From Bacteroidota bacterium (lineage in GTDB: Bacteria > Bacteroidota > Bacteroidia > Chitinophagales > Chitinophagaceae): DNA of 64,000 nucleotides. Shown in pieces: positions 43,909 to 53,322 of this stretch (positions are counted from its first letter, which is position 1; the number at the start of each line of letters is the position of its first letter). Made by a program: the position numbers and the translations under genes. The stretch covers positions 310,001 to 374,000 of the forward strand of contig JAFAGI010000012.1 in the NCBI GenBank assembly GCA_023422835.1, given 5' to 3'. Under the pieces are notes generated by a model. It was not told where the DNA came from. It searched no databases and worked only from the letters and a program-made list of their open reading frames with translations.

Positions 43909-44790
43909 ATGAACATTGTAAGAATAAATTCAGGGCTGGGAAACCAGATGTTCCAGTACGCTTTCAGTTGTGCGCTAAAACAGCGCGAACCTGACACAAA
44001 AATAGACGTATCCGAATTTTTGTACAGGAAGCACCACAATGGTTACGAGCTTGATAAAATTTTTACAATTAACCCCTCATATGCCTCTCAGAAGGAATGC
44101 AATAAACTGGCTGATGTATCTAAAAGTTTCTGTGCAGAAATAAGAAGGGATTTTTTTAAAGTAAAAAGGAAAACACAGGGAATTGTGGTATCTGAATATG
44201 AGCTGCCCACAAAGTATAACCCAGAAGTATTGGAAGTAAAAAATGCCTATTTTATTGGCTTCTGGCAGACTGAAAAGTACTTTGCAGACATTGGCCCGCT
44301 GATTCATAGAGAATTTATGTTCAGAAAACCACTTGACAAATACAACGAAAAAATAGCGAATGAAATTCAACAGTGCCATGCGGTATCTATTCATTTCCGG
44401 AGAGGGGATTATTTAAAGAAGAAAAGGTTGCACACTACAGGTTCTGTTTGTAGCCTTGAATATTATAAAAATGCTATAGAATTAATACATCAACAGGTGG
44501 CCAGTCCGCATTTCTTTATTTTCTCAGACGACATTGCTTGGGTAAAAGAAAACTTTGTTTTGCCAAACGCAACCTACATAGATCATAACAAAAAGAAAAA
44601 CAGTTTTAAAGACATGCAGCTCATGTCGCTGTGTAAGCACAACATTATTGCCAACAGCAGTTTTAGCTGGTGGGGCGCCTGGCTGAACAGGTACGAAAAA
44701 AAAATTGTCTGTGCCCCCGAAGTATGGGTGCGCGGTGTGGATCTGCCGGACATCATACCCGATAGCTGGATAAAAATTCCCATTGAATAA
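43909..44790 (+). CDS. Alpha-1,2-fucosyltransferase-like (GT11)
   Basis: The 293-aa GT11 protein has the N-terminal NSGLGNQMFQYAFSCALK, the GDP-fucose-binding HFRRGDYL and the C-terminal ANSSFSWWGAWLN, all hallmark motifs of the family. GT11 enzymes usually add fucose in alpha-1,2 linkage to galactose. This suggests a fucosylated surface glycan, possibly H-antigen-like. It starts 2 bp after the preceding GT4 gene. Acceptor inferred only. Confidence 0.92.
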   Translation: MNIVRINSGLGNQMFQYAFSCALKQREPDTKIDVSEFLYRKHHNGYELDKIFTINPSYASQKECNKLADVSKSFCAEIRRDFFKVKRKTQGIVVSEYELPTKYNPEVLEVKNAYFIGFWQTEKYFADIGPLIHREFMFRKPLDKYNEKIANEIQQCHAVSIHFRRGDYLKKKRLHTTGSVCSLEYYKNAIELIHQQVASPHFFIFSDDIAWVKENFVLPNATYIDHNKKKNSFKDMQLMSLCKHNIIANSSFSWWGAWLNRYEKKIVCAPEVWVRGVDLPDIIPDSWIKIPIE

Positions 44791-44846
44791 ACCTGCCGAT
44801 TTTATTACCTTTATTACTTTATTTCACACCCGATCTAAACTGCTAT

Positions 44847-45824
44847 ATGAACCGCATACATCACCAGCCACAGGCAAAGCCGCTTATAAGCATTATTGTA
44901 CCAGCTTATAATGTAGAAGCATATATAGATAAATGCCTTGCATCGCTGCACACGCAAACATTGCAGGATATAGAAGTTATTGTTATTAACGATGGATCTA
45001 CAGACAACACAGGCGCTGTCTGCGAAGCATGGAAAGCTAAGGATAACAGGTTGCATATAATTCACCAGGAAAATAAAGGTATTTCCGAAACCCGCAATAT
45101 TGGATTGGCAGCAAGCAAGGGGCATTTCATAGGTTTTGTTGACGGAGATGACTGGGTTGAACCGCAAATGTTCGAAAGACTATACAATGCTGTGCAAAAT
45201 TACAACGCAGACATTGCCATGTGCGGAGCTATACTGAATGAGGGCGACAAGACTATTAAAATTCATGACCATGCACCGAAGGAACAACGCCTGGATGCCT
45301 GCACTGCGCTGATAAAATTGTTTTGGGATAAGTATGTAAGAAGTTACTGCTGGAATAAAATTTTCCGTGCTTCGCTCTTTAAAGATATCTTCTTCCCCCC
45401 CGGAAGAAGTTTTGAAGATTACAGTACGATCTATAAGCTTTTTGCCAAAGCCAATGCAGTGGTGCACACCGGCACAAACGACTATCACTACATTCAGCGA
45501 CCTGGCAGCATCCTTTCTTCTTTTAATCCAAAAAAAGAAGTAGACTTTTTTCTGGCAAACTATGAACGTTACGGCTTCATAGCTTCGTATAAAGGTTTTA
45601 CAAGGATTCAACGCAAACTTTTACTGATCAAAACAATCAAGCGCATGCTGAGGGCTACCATGGAGCTTAAAAACATTTCCGGTGAAAATGAATTTCTGCA
45701 GGAAAAAGCATTCATGGAGGCCCGGCTCAGGGAATTATTCCGCAAAGATTACAAAGCCGAAAACTATAAAAACTACAAGCTGCTGTTGGATATAAAACAG
45801 TATTTCGCCAGGTTTGGTTTGTAA
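44847..45824 (+). CDS. GT2-family glycosyltransferase
   Basis: The 325-aa GT-A enzyme has SIIVPAYNVEAYIDKCLASL, INDGSTDNTG with the nucleotide-binding Asp, and the metal-binding motif in GFVDGDDWVEP. The C-terminal half shows a basic KTIKRMLRATMELKN helix typical of polysaccharide-type GT2 enzymes. It has no transmembrane segment, so it is peripheral or cytosolic. Donor and acceptor are unknown. Confidence 0.9.
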   Translation: MNRIHHQPQAKPLISIIVPAYNVEAYIDKCLASLHTQTLQDIEVIVINDGSTDNTGAVCEAWKAKDNRLHIIHQENKGISETRNIGLAASKGHFIGFVDGDDWVEPQMFERLYNAVQNYNADIAMCGAILNEGDKTIKIHDHAPKEQRLDACTALIKLFWDKYVRSYCWNKIFRASLFKDIFFPPGRSFEDYSTIYKLFAKANAVVHTGTNDYHYIQRPGSILSSFNPKKEVDFFLANYERYGFIASYKGFTRIQRKLLLIKTIKRMLRATMELKNISGENEFLQEKAFMEARLRELFRKDYKAENYKNYKLLLDIKQYFARFGL

Positions 45825-45831
45825 AAAATAA

Positions 45832-46611
45832 ATGATGAGCAAGGAACACGATAAAAAAATTTCAGTTGTTATAAACACCTACAATGCCGAAGAGTTTCTG
45901 GCACAGACTTTAGACTCTGTGCGCAGCTTTGATGAAATTGTTATATGCGATATGCACAGCACAGACAGCACACTTCAAATAGCGGAGCAATATGGCTGTA
46001 AGATAGTATTTCACAGTAAAGAACCTATCGTAGAGCCGGCACGCAATTTTGCCATACAGTTGGCTACGTATAATTGGATACTATTGTTGGATGCTGATGA
46101 AACCATTACCAAAGAAATGAAAACATACCTGCAGGACTTTATCAGCAGAGCACACACCTATAAAGCCATCCGCATGGCACGGAGAAATTTTTTTATGGGC
46201 AGGTTCATGCACGGCAGTTATCCCGACAGGATCATCCGTTTCTTCAGAAAAGATGCTGTGCATTGGGGAGCGCATGTACATGCTATTCCTGAAATTGACG
46301 GCGATATCTACAACCTCACTACTACAGAACCAAAGCTGGCCATTAACCACCTGCCGCAGGAATCTGTGGAGACAATCATTGCCAAGCTGAACAGGTACAG
46401 TTCTGAATCTGTCATCCACAAACAAAAGAAATACAGCATATTTGCGCTCTTTACCAAACCCTTCTTTCATTTTTTCAAACCCTATATTTTAAAAAAAGGT
46501 TTTCTGGATGGTAAAGCGGGGTTGATATTTGCTGCATTAAAATCACAAAACGCACTGATGCAGGTTTTAAAAACCTGGGAAAAAAACAGTAAAAACAAAA
46601 TGATTCAATAA
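45832..46611 (+). CDS. GT2-family glycosyltransferase, WaaE/LpsA-like
   Basis: The 259-aa GT2 enzyme has VVINTYNAEEFLAQTLDSV, DEIVICDMHSTDST and LLLDADETIT as its metal site. The LPS-core type marker LLLDADE and the later RIIRFFRKDAVHWG place it in the WaaE/KdtX-like group that adds heptose or glucose to the LPS core. Two ATGs in a row start it. It closes the operon and is followed by a bidirectional terminator. Confidence 0.9.
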   Translation: MMSKEHDKKISVVINTYNAEEFLAQTLDSVRSFDEIVICDMHSTDSTLQIAEQYGCKIVFHSKEPIVEPARNFAIQLATYNWILLLDADETITKEMKTYLQDFISRAHTYKAIRMARRNFFMGRFMHGSYPDRIIRFFRKDAVHWGAHVHAIPEIDGDIYNLTTTEPKLAINHLPQESVETIIAKLNRYSSESVIHKQKKYSIFALFTKPFFHFFKPYILKKGFLDGKAGLIFAALKSQNALMQVLKTWEKNSKNKMIQ

Positions 46612-46681
46612 CCCTAAAGACGTTTTTGCCTGGTGGCTTGACAAATACACATCCGTTCACCACTATAATTAATAAAAAAAT

Positions 46682-46709
46682 GAGGGCAATTCTTTGCAGA
46701 AATGCCCTC
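46682..46709. terminator. Bidirectional terminator
   Basis: GAGGGCA and TGCCCTC pair over seven bases, and TTCT/AGAA extends the stem inside after a short interruption. T-rich tracts flank it on both strands. It serves both the glycosyltransferase operon and the convergent metallopeptidase gene. Confidence 0.75.
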
Positions 46710-46729
46710 GTTAAATTTTACTGAAACAA

Positions 46730-47416
46730 TCAGCTTCTCCTGTTGTAAAGCATAATGTAATAAAGCAAAGTAGCTATAGAACTGATAGCAGCCACCACAT
46801 AAGTCCTGGCTGCCCATTTCAATGCGTCCTTGGCGCCTCTGTGTTCTTCAGGATTGGTCATATTGGTTCTTTCCAGCCAGGCCAATGCCCGGTTACTGGC
46901 ATTGTACTCAACTGGCAAGGTAACCAGAGAAAACAATGTGCTGAAGGCAAATAAAAGTATACCAATCAGAAATACCGTGTTACCCAAAGCTGAACCAGCC
47001 ATCAGCACCAGCCCTGCAATGATAACATAATTGGACAATTTCGTACTGATGTTTACAAGCGGCACTAACTGGCTTCTCAATTGCAGCATGCTGTAAGCAG
47101 TGGCGTGTTGTACCGCATGGCCGGTCTCGTGCGCAGCTACTGCTGCTGCCGCAATGCTTCTGCCGGCGTATACTTCAGGGCTCAGGTTAATGGTTTTGTT
47201 AGCGGGATTATAATGGTCTGATAAATGTCCTTGTACCGAAACCACAGCTACATCGTTTATACCATTATCGCGCAACATTTTTTCTGCTATTTCCTTCCCG
47301 CTTAAACCGGATGAAACGGGTATCTGGCTGTATTTTTTGAACTTGGCATTGAGCGTTCCGCTTACAATAGATCCAACGATCATCATTACAACCGCGATTA
47401 AAATATATCCTGTCAT
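46730..47416 (-). CDS. Zinc metallopeptidase, YugP family
   Basis: The 228-aa membrane protein has transmembrane helices at the N-terminus and after the active site. The zinc motif HETGH (in AAHETGHAVQHATAY) is intact. This is the YugP/DUF zinc-dependent peptidase layout, with the active site facing the inner-membrane interface. The substrate is unknown. It is monocistronic; the 3' end lies 21 bp from the shared terminator. Confidence 0.9.
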   Translation of the reverse strand: MTGYILIAVVMMIVGSIVSGTLNAKFKKYSQIPVSSGLSGKEIAEKMLRDNGINDVAVVSVQGHLSDHYNPANKTINLSPEVYAGRSIAAAAVAAHETGHAVQHATAYSMLQLRSQLVPLVNISTKLSNYVIIAGLVLMAGSALGNTVFLIGILLFAFSTLFSLVTLPVEYNASNRALAWLERTNMTNPEEHRGAKDALKWAARTYVVAAISSIATLLYYIMLYNRRS

Positions 47417-47613
47417 AGTTATTTGTTTTATTAGGTATGTTCAATTTTCTTGCCAAGCTGGTGTTGCACGTTGCCAGTAGCGTTATGTCAGCCTGCAGCG
47501 CAGCAGCCTGACATAAATGCATATACACAAGCATATAGTCTAAGAGATCATACCTTTCACCTAATTAAATCACCTGTTAACCGATTATTATCGAAAGCTA
47601 CAAACCCACCCGT

Positions 47614-47621
47614 TAGATTTG
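47614..47621 (+). promoter_or_regulatory. -7 box of the receptor gene
   Basis: TAGATTTG fits TAnnTTTG. It contains the TTG at 47619, so that codon is not the start; ATG 47640 is the likely one. Confidence 0.4.
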
Positions 47622-47639
47622 TACAAAATGTATATTTTC

Positions 47640-50408
47640 ATGAAATTGAAGGTTTTCATAGTAATACTTTTTCTATTGCCTGTTTATGTTTTCGCGCAGC
47701 ACACTTCCAACGTTGCAGGCATTGTGGCTGACTCTGCCGGCATTCCGCTGGAGCATGCTTCCATCAGTATCCTGCAATTGAAAGACTCAACTGTTGCGCA
47801 CCGGGCTTTATCCGATACAACGGGCTTTTACGCATTCACATCTGTTATGCCCGGAAATTACCGCATACAATTTTCTTATGAAGGCTACCAAAATACAACG
47901 AGATTGTTTTCACTTACAGACAGTACAGAAAACTTTATTATCGATACTATTAAAATGTACACTACCGCCAGCGAACTAAATGAAGTAGTTGTATTATCTA
48001 CTGCAAAGCCTATCACTATCCGGGGAGACACGACAGAGTTTAATGTATCGCAGATTGGGGTAAAGCCCAATGCAACCGCAGAAGATGTACTTAAAAAACT
48101 TGCCGGCATTGAGGTAGAAAAAGACGGCAGCATCAAAGCGCAGGGAGAAAGAGTACGCAGGGTGTATGTAGATGGCAAACGTTTCTTCGGTGATGATCCC
48201 AAGATGGCCACGCAGAACCTTCCCTCTGACGTTATAGAAAAAGTACAGATCATTGATGCAAGCAGCGACCAGGCGGAGTTTTCCGGATTTGACGATGGCA
48301 ACCGGGTCAGGACCATCAATATCGTCACCAAACAGCAAGTGAAAAATGGCGGCTACTTTGGTAAGGGTACAGCAGCTATCGGCACGCGCGACCTTCATGC
48401 CGTGGGAGGAAATATTTACCGCTTCCGGGGAGATGAACAGATCTCAGTATTAGGGCAGTGGAACAACAATAACCAGCAAATGTTCAGCCTGCCATCAGAT
48501 ATGGGCGGAGGCAGGCGCGGCTTCCAGGGCAACAACAACACCGGCCAGACCCGGGCAATTGCAGGAGGCATGAATTATCGCAATACTTTCGGCAAAACAC
48601 AACTTTACGGAAATTATTTTTACAACAATACCGATCTGGACATTCAGCAGGACAGACTGCGTCAGAACTTATTGCAGGGAGATACGGTTCAGAATAATTT
48701 TTCTGATTCCTACTCTAACCGAAAAAGAGAAAACCACAACTTTAATTTCAATATTGAAACGCAATTTGATTCACTCAACTCTTTGATTGTACGCCCGAGA
48801 TTTTCTTACCAGCAAGCTGAAAACACATCCATCTCGTCCAGTGAGATCTGGCGTGCAGTACTTGCAGATTCTACCGGCATCAGCCGAAGCAACCGCACCA
48901 ATACCAGCAACAATGATGGCATAGACGGCGGGCTTGAACTCACATACAGGCACCAGTTTGCCAAATCCGGAAGAACCTTATCGCTCAATACCCATGTTTC
49001 GGCCGGAAGGAATGAGGGCTACGGGGAAAGCCTGAATAATGTTTTTACTTACAGCAACAACAGGAATAGAACCACGAATCAGCATTATACGTCCGGCTCG
49101 GAAAATAATGCCATCAATGCAACACTTTCTTACACAGAGGCAATAGCCAAAAACCACCAGCTGGAATTAAATTTCAACTATTCATACAGCACGAACAACT
49201 CGGAAAGGATTACCTATAACTTTGACAGCACCACCATGGATTATACAGTTGTGGACTCAACGCTTACCAACAAATATGAGAATACGTATGCTTCGCAAAG
49301 AGCCACTTTAAATTACCGCTATTTCAGGGGAAAGATAAACCTTACTGCCGGCAGCGGTGTGCAATTCGGCCAGCGTGAAAGCAACAACATCAGTAAAGAT
49401 CTGCATCTTAAACAGGATTACATTAATTTGTTCCCCACTGCAAATCTTTCTTACCGCATTTCAACTACCAAAAACCTGCGCGTGAGCTACAGCGGCAGAA
49501 CAAGCCAGCCTAGCATTTCGCAGCTGCAGCCCGTGCTTGACAATTCAGATCAATTGTACATAATAGATGGCAACCCTGACCTGCGCCAGTCTTTCAATAA
49601 TGATTTCAATATAAGGTATGCTTCATTCGACAGGGAAAAAAGCATCAATATGTTTATTTTGCTCAGCGGTTCTGTAACCAGCAATGCCATTGTGAATTCT
49701 GTAACCCAATTGAGTAATGGCGGCCAATACGTGCAACCTGTGAACATGAATGGCGTATATACACTCAACGGATTCTTTAACTATGGGTTTCCCGTTAAAA
49801 AGCCCAAGTCTAATGTGAACCTTTCAACAGAATTATCCAACGGCAGAACCGTAAGCCTGGTAGACGGCAGGAAGAACTTTACTAGCACAACCACCATAGG
49901 TCAGCGGCTGCGCTGGAATACAAACCTGAAGGAGACATTTGATATAAACTTTGCCACTAAACCGATGTATAATTTTGCAAAATACACGGTAAATAAAAAC
50001 CTCGACGGCAACTATTATTCACAATCTATTTCCCTGGATGCCACATGGTATACCAAATCCGGCTGGATTACTGCTGTTGACTTTGACTATACTTTTTTCA
50101 GAGGATTGAGCGAAGGATTTAACACAAGCATCCCGTTGCTGCAGGCAAGTGTGGCAAAACAATTGTTTAAAAATAAAGCCGGCGAACTGCGGCTTACCGT
50201 GTTTGATGTCTTAAATCAAAATAAATCCATCATCAATACGCGCACTGATAACTATATTCAGCAGACAAGAAGCAACGTATTGCAACGATACGCTATGCTG
50301 TCATTTACCTACAATGTAAGGAATTTTGCCGGACGCAGTTCAGGCTCAGAACAGAGACAGCGCGGGGAGTTCGGAAACAGGGGTCCACGCGGCGGCGGCA
50401 GAGGATAA
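47640..50408 (+). CDS. TonB-dependent receptor-like outer-membrane barrel with Arg/Gly-rich tail
   Basis: The 922-aa protein has a signal peptide (MKLKVFIVILFLLPVYVFAQ). A carboxypeptidase-regulatory-like domain follows (about 22-105; GVVADSAGIPLEHASISIL), then a plug-like region (PNATAEDVLKKLAGIEVEKD, RVYVDGKRFFGDD) and a long barrel with many alternating aromatic strands. It lacks a clear TonB box. The usual aromatic C-terminus is not the end: after the last strand (FTYNVRNFAG) come about 25 residues ending in GEFGNRGPRGGGRG. It is probably an outer-membrane transporter or receptor; the ligand is unknown. No SusD-like partner is adjacent. Confidence 0.85.
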   Translation: MKLKVFIVILFLLPVYVFAQHTSNVAGIVADSAGIPLEHASISILQLKDSTVAHRALSDTTGFYAFTSVMPGNYRIQFSYEGYQNTTRLFSLTDSTENFIIDTIKMYTTASELNEVVVLSTAKPITIRGDTTEFNVSQIGVKPNATAEDVLKKLAGIEVEKDGSIKAQGERVRRVYVDGKRFFGDDPKMATQNLPSDVIEKVQIIDASSDQAEFSGFDDGNRVRTINIVTKQQVKNGGYFGKGTAAIGTRDLHAVGGNIYRFRGDEQISVLGQWNNNNQQMFSLPSDMGGGRRGFQGNNNTGQTRAIAGGMNYRNTFGKTQLYGNYFYNNTDLDIQQDRLRQNLLQGDTVQNNFSDSYSNRKRENHNFNFNIETQFDSLNSLIVRPRFSYQQAENTSISSSEIWRAVLADSTGISRSNRTNTSNNDGIDGGLELTYRHQFAKSGRTLSLNTHVSAGRNEGYGESLNNVFTYSNNRNRTTNQHYTSGSENNAINATLSYTEAIAKNHQLELNFNYSYSTNNSERITYNFDSTTMDYTVVDSTLTNKYENTYASQRATLNYRYFRGKINLTAGSGVQFGQRESNNISKDLHLKQDYINLFPTANLSYRISTTKNLRVSYSGRTSQPSISQLQPVLDNSDQLYIIDGNPDLRQSFNNDFNIRYASFDREKSINMFILLSGSVTSNAIVNSVTQLSNGGQYVQPVNMNGVYTLNGFFNYGFPVKKPKSNVNLSTELSNGRTVSLVDGRKNFTSTTTIGQRLRWNTNLKETFDINFATKPMYNFAKYTVNKNLDGNYYSQSISLDATWYTKSGWITAVDFDYTFFRGLSEGFNTSIPLLQASVAKQLFKNKAGELRLTVFDVLNQNKSIINTRTDNYIQQTRSNVLQRYAMLSFTYNVRNFAGRSSGSEQRQRGEFGNRGPRGGGRG

Positions 50409-50675
50409 GCCCAGGTTATGTATTATTAAGGTAATCAAATCTTTTTTGAGCCACTCTGTGCACCTGATGTATTCAGTTTTAAACTACAACAGATGTAAAG
50501 CTTCACAAAAGAAGGTTTCATGTCTTGGTGTCTTTATGACGAGTATAGCGCATTTTGTGAAACCTTTGTGACGCTTTGTGTTTCAGGCTTCTTGTTTAAG
50601 CATAATGTACACCAAGGATACATTAAGCTCATAAAGAGAACCCTTTGTCGTCTTGTCTTTGCGGCAACACATTCC
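50409..50675. repeat. Intergenic region with degenerate CTTTGTG-type repeats
   Basis: No gene is visible in this 267-bp gap. The words CTTTGTG, CTTTGCG and TTTGTGA recur, and GGTTTCA (50514-50520) is repeated inverted as TGAAACC (50557-50563). Such CTTTGTG-rich stretches are frequent in Bacteroidota intergenic DNA as far as I recall. Function unknown. Confidence 0.35.
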
Positions 50676-51293
50676 CTAATTTTTTAGCTTAAACTCCACC
50701 CCTCTCAGCGATTGAAAAATCTGCGCTGCTTCGGTGATTTTCGCAGCGGGCAACCTGCACTCAATGGTACAAAACAACTGCATATCCTGTGCAACAATTT
50801 CTGCTTCAAAATGCTTCAGCCAGCGCATCACATCATTCATCTGGGTATAATCAAAAGTAATGGAAGCAGGCGTCATCACCATCTTGCGCATTGCAGGCGT
50901 GAGCTGCAAAGCCAGTAAAGTTGCCGTTTTATAAGCATTGATAAGGCCAGGCACGCCCAGCAGTGTACCTCCAAAATAGCGCACTACCACTACCAGCACA
51001 TCTGTAAGCGCTTTGCTGTCTATCTGTCCTAAGATAGGGCGGCCCGCGGTTCCGGCTGGTTCACCGTCATCGCTGGCGCGAAAATTATTGCCGTCAACAC
51101 CTAGCCTGTAGGCAAAGCAATGATGCACAGCCTTTGGATGTTCAGCTTTTAGTAGTTGCAGCGTTTCTTTAAAATCCTCTACTGAACTAATGGGGTAGGC
51201 ATAGGCCAGGAATTTACTGCCGCGGTCTTTGTATTCCGCAACCGAAGGCGACTGAATCGTTTGAAAATATTGCTGCTCTGTATCGCTGCTCAT
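50676..51293 (-). CDS. yigZ: YigZ/IMPACT-family protein
   Basis: The 205-aa protein has the N-terminal UPF0029 domain (SKFLAYAYPISSVEDFKETL, HHCFAYRLG, DDGEPAGTAGRPIL, VVRYFGGTLLGVPGLINAY) and a C-terminal DUF1949 domain. IMPACT proteins are linked to translation control and may have a hydrolase-like activity. It starts 2 bp after the ribD stop, so it is co-transcribed with ribD. Confidence 0.9.
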   Translation of the reverse strand: MSSDTEQQYFQTIQSPSVAEYKDRGSKFLAYAYPISSVEDFKETLQLLKAEHPKAVHHCFAYRLGVDGNNFRASDDGEPAGTAGRPILGQIDSKALTDVLVVVVRYFGGTLLGVPGLINAYKTATLLALQLTPAMRKMVMTPASITFDYTQMNDVMRWLKHFEAEIVAQDMQLFCTIECRLPAAKITEAAQIFQSLRGVEFKLKN

Positions 51294-51295
51294 AA

Positions 51296-52330
51296 CTATG
51301 CTTTTTTATAATAGTCTATCCTATCTGAAAAGATCTCTTCAGAACGTAATAATACCGCTTCTTTCAGAGCGGGTGCTTTGATGCCTGCAAATGCCTGCAA
51401 AGCAGTATTGGTGATCAAGCGGCACTCATCCCAATAACCTGCATGAATAAACGACTGTAAAAATTTTGCACCGCCTTCAATGATGATGCTTTGAATTTTT
51501 TTCTCAAAGCAATAAGTCAGTATGCGCTCTTCCACATCTTTCTCAAAAAATATTTTAGCATAATCTGTTTTTGCATCACTCAGGTTTTTTGTTGCGTTAA
51601 AGATAACGGTAGCTGTTTCATTATTCAATAAATTTGCCTGTTGTTTTAGGCTCAGATGCCTGTCAACAAACATTCTCAGCGGATTTTTTCCAAAATAATA
51701 CCTGTTGGTCAGTGATGGATCGTCTATTAAAGCAGTGTTAGTGCCTACAATAATGGCAGCCTCTTCGCTGCGCCATTTGTGTGTAAGCCTGTTTGTGATG
51801 TCATTGGTAATAAACAATCTTTTGCTGTCGCTGCCGATGAATCCGTCCATCGACTGTGCCCATTTTAAAATAATGTAAGGCCGGCGTTTCTCATGAAAAG
51901 TAAAGAATCTTTTATTAAGCTCTCTGCATGCTTCTTCGCACAGGCCCGTGAGCACTTCAATGCCGGCATCGCGCAACTTTCTTATACCTGCACCGTTTAC
52001 TTGGGCAAAACTATCGCTGCAACCTATAACTACTTTTTTAATGCCTTGTTTTATAATGAGGTCGGCACAAGGCGGAGTTTTGCCGTAGTGTGCACAGGGT
52101 TCCAAGGATACATACATAGTGGAAGATGCAATATAATTCCTATCCTCTTCTTTTACGCTGCTGATGCAGTTCACCTCTGCATGTGCTTCTCCGTAGCGCC
52201 GGTGGTAACCCTCGCCTATTACCCTGCCATTATACACCAAAACCGCGCCTACCATCGGATTGGGCGCTACTGCACCGGCACCCAGCAAGGCGAGATCAAT
52301 ACATCTGTTTATAAAAAAAGCATCATTCAT
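51296..52330 (-). CDS. ribD: Bifunctional riboflavin deaminase/reductase
   Basis: Performs the second and third steps of riboflavin synthesis: deamination and NADPH-dependent reduction of the pyrimidine intermediate. The N-terminal deaminase has GAVAPNPMVGAVLV, the zinc His-Ala-Glu in HAEVNCI and the zinc cysteines in EPCAHYGKTPPCADLI. The C-terminal reductase starts at about residue 150 (YIILKWAQSMDG). The C-terminus is complete (344 aa). ATG 52330 is used rather than the TTG two codons earlier. It is followed after 2 bp by yigZ. ribF lies at 62 kb. Confidence 0.95.
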   Translation of the reverse strand: MNDAFFINRCIDLALLGAGAVAPNPMVGAVLVYNGRVIGEGYHRRYGEAHAEVNCISSVKEEDRNYIASSTMYVSLEPCAHYGKTPPCADLIIKQGIKKVVIGCSDSFAQVNGAGIRKLRDAGIEVLTGLCEEACRELNKRFFTFHEKRRPYIILKWAQSMDGFIGSDSKRLFITNDITNRLTHKWRSEEAAIIVGTNTALIDDPSLTNRYYFGKNPLRMFVDRHLSLKQQANLLNNETATVIFNATKNLSDAKTDYAKIFFEKDVEERILTYCFEKKIQSIIIEGGAKFLQSFIHAGYWDECRLITNTALQAFAGIKAPALKEAVLLRSEEIFSDRIDYYKKA

Positions 52331-52402
52331 TCGCAATAAAAATAGCCTTTAATTAGAAAATATAAAAAGAATTTTTGCATCATAATTTTTGTATTTTGCA
52401 AT

Positions 52403-53263
52403 ATGACGTTTGAAGAAGCCGGGCAAGCAGCCAAAGAAAATCTCTATAGCATTTATGAAGAAAATGAAGCCGACAATATTGCTGAACTTCTGTTAGCACA
52501 TGTCACACAACTTAATCGTGCAACCCGCTTGCTACAAAAGAACAGCATACTGACTGGTGCGCAACAAGAGCTTTTTACAAACTGCCTCAACAGGCTGCTG
52601 CTTTCTGAACCGGTACAGTATGTACTGCAAGAAGCATGGTTTTGCGGACACAGGTTTTTAGTGAACACCCATGTGCTGATACCCAGGCCTGAAACGGAGG
52701 AGTTAGCCTATTGGATAAAAACTTCTGCCAAACCCGGTGCACAAATTCTGGACATTGGTACAGGAAGCGGGTGCATAGCCATTGCACTGAAAAAATATTT
52801 GCCGGACGCAGATGTGAGCGCAATTGATATTTCCCCGGAAGCCCTGGAAGTGGCTCAGACAAATGCAGAAGATTTAAAAACTGAAATACATTTTAAGCTT
52901 ACAGATATACTTGATAGCAACCAGTGGGACTTCAGTAATGAGAATTTCGATATTATTGTGAGCAACCCGCCCTACATCAAAGAAACAGAGAAGCAACAGA
53001 TGAGAGACAATGTATTGCTTTTTGAACCTTTTACTGCGCTTTTTGTACCAGATAAAGATCCGCTTATCTTTTACCGGCACATTATCTTATTCGCTAAAAA
53101 ATATTTAAAGTTGCATGGCCGGTTGTATTTCGAAATAAACGAAGCTTTGGGAAAAGAAGTCGTAGCATTGCTTATGAAAGAAGGTTTCGAAGAAATAGTT
53201 TTAAAAAAAGACATGCAGGGAAAAGACCGTATGGTAAGCGCTGGCCTTAAAAGCAATAATTAA
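52403..53263 (+). CDS. prmC: Peptide chain release factor N5-glutamine methyltransferase
   Basis: Methylates the GGQ glutamine of release factors. The 286-aa protein has an N-terminal helical domain (about 1-75) and a SAM-dependent methyltransferase fold with ILDIGTGSGCIAIAL and the catalytic NPPY motif (VSNPPYI). It is divergent from ribD, with 72 bp between the starts. msrA follows after 59 bp. Confidence 0.96.
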   Translation: MTFEEAGQAAKENLYSIYEENEADNIAELLLAHVTQLNRATRLLQKNSILTGAQQELFTNCLNRLLLSEPVQYVLQEAWFCGHRFLVNTHVLIPRPETEELAYWIKTSAKPGAQILDIGTGSGCIAIALKKYLPDADVSAIDISPEALEVAQTNAEDLKTEIHFKLTDILDSNQWDFSNENFDIIVSNPPYIKETEKQQMRDNVLLFEPFTALFVPDKDPLIFYRHIILFAKKYLKLHGRLYFEINEALGKEVVALLMKEGFEEIVLKKDMQGKDRMVSAGLKSNN

Positions 53264-53322
53264 GTTTTTATTTACACTATTTTCCATACTTTTAAAAAAA
53301 CCAAACAACGCAACATTTTACA

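Noticed and set aside
47619..47639. TTG start of the receptor gene
   Set aside because: It lies in the -7 box; ATG 47640 gives the normal signal peptide.
50326..50571. Plus-strand frame at the receptor 3' end
   Set aside because: It overlaps the receptor's coding end and a repeat tract; no start context.
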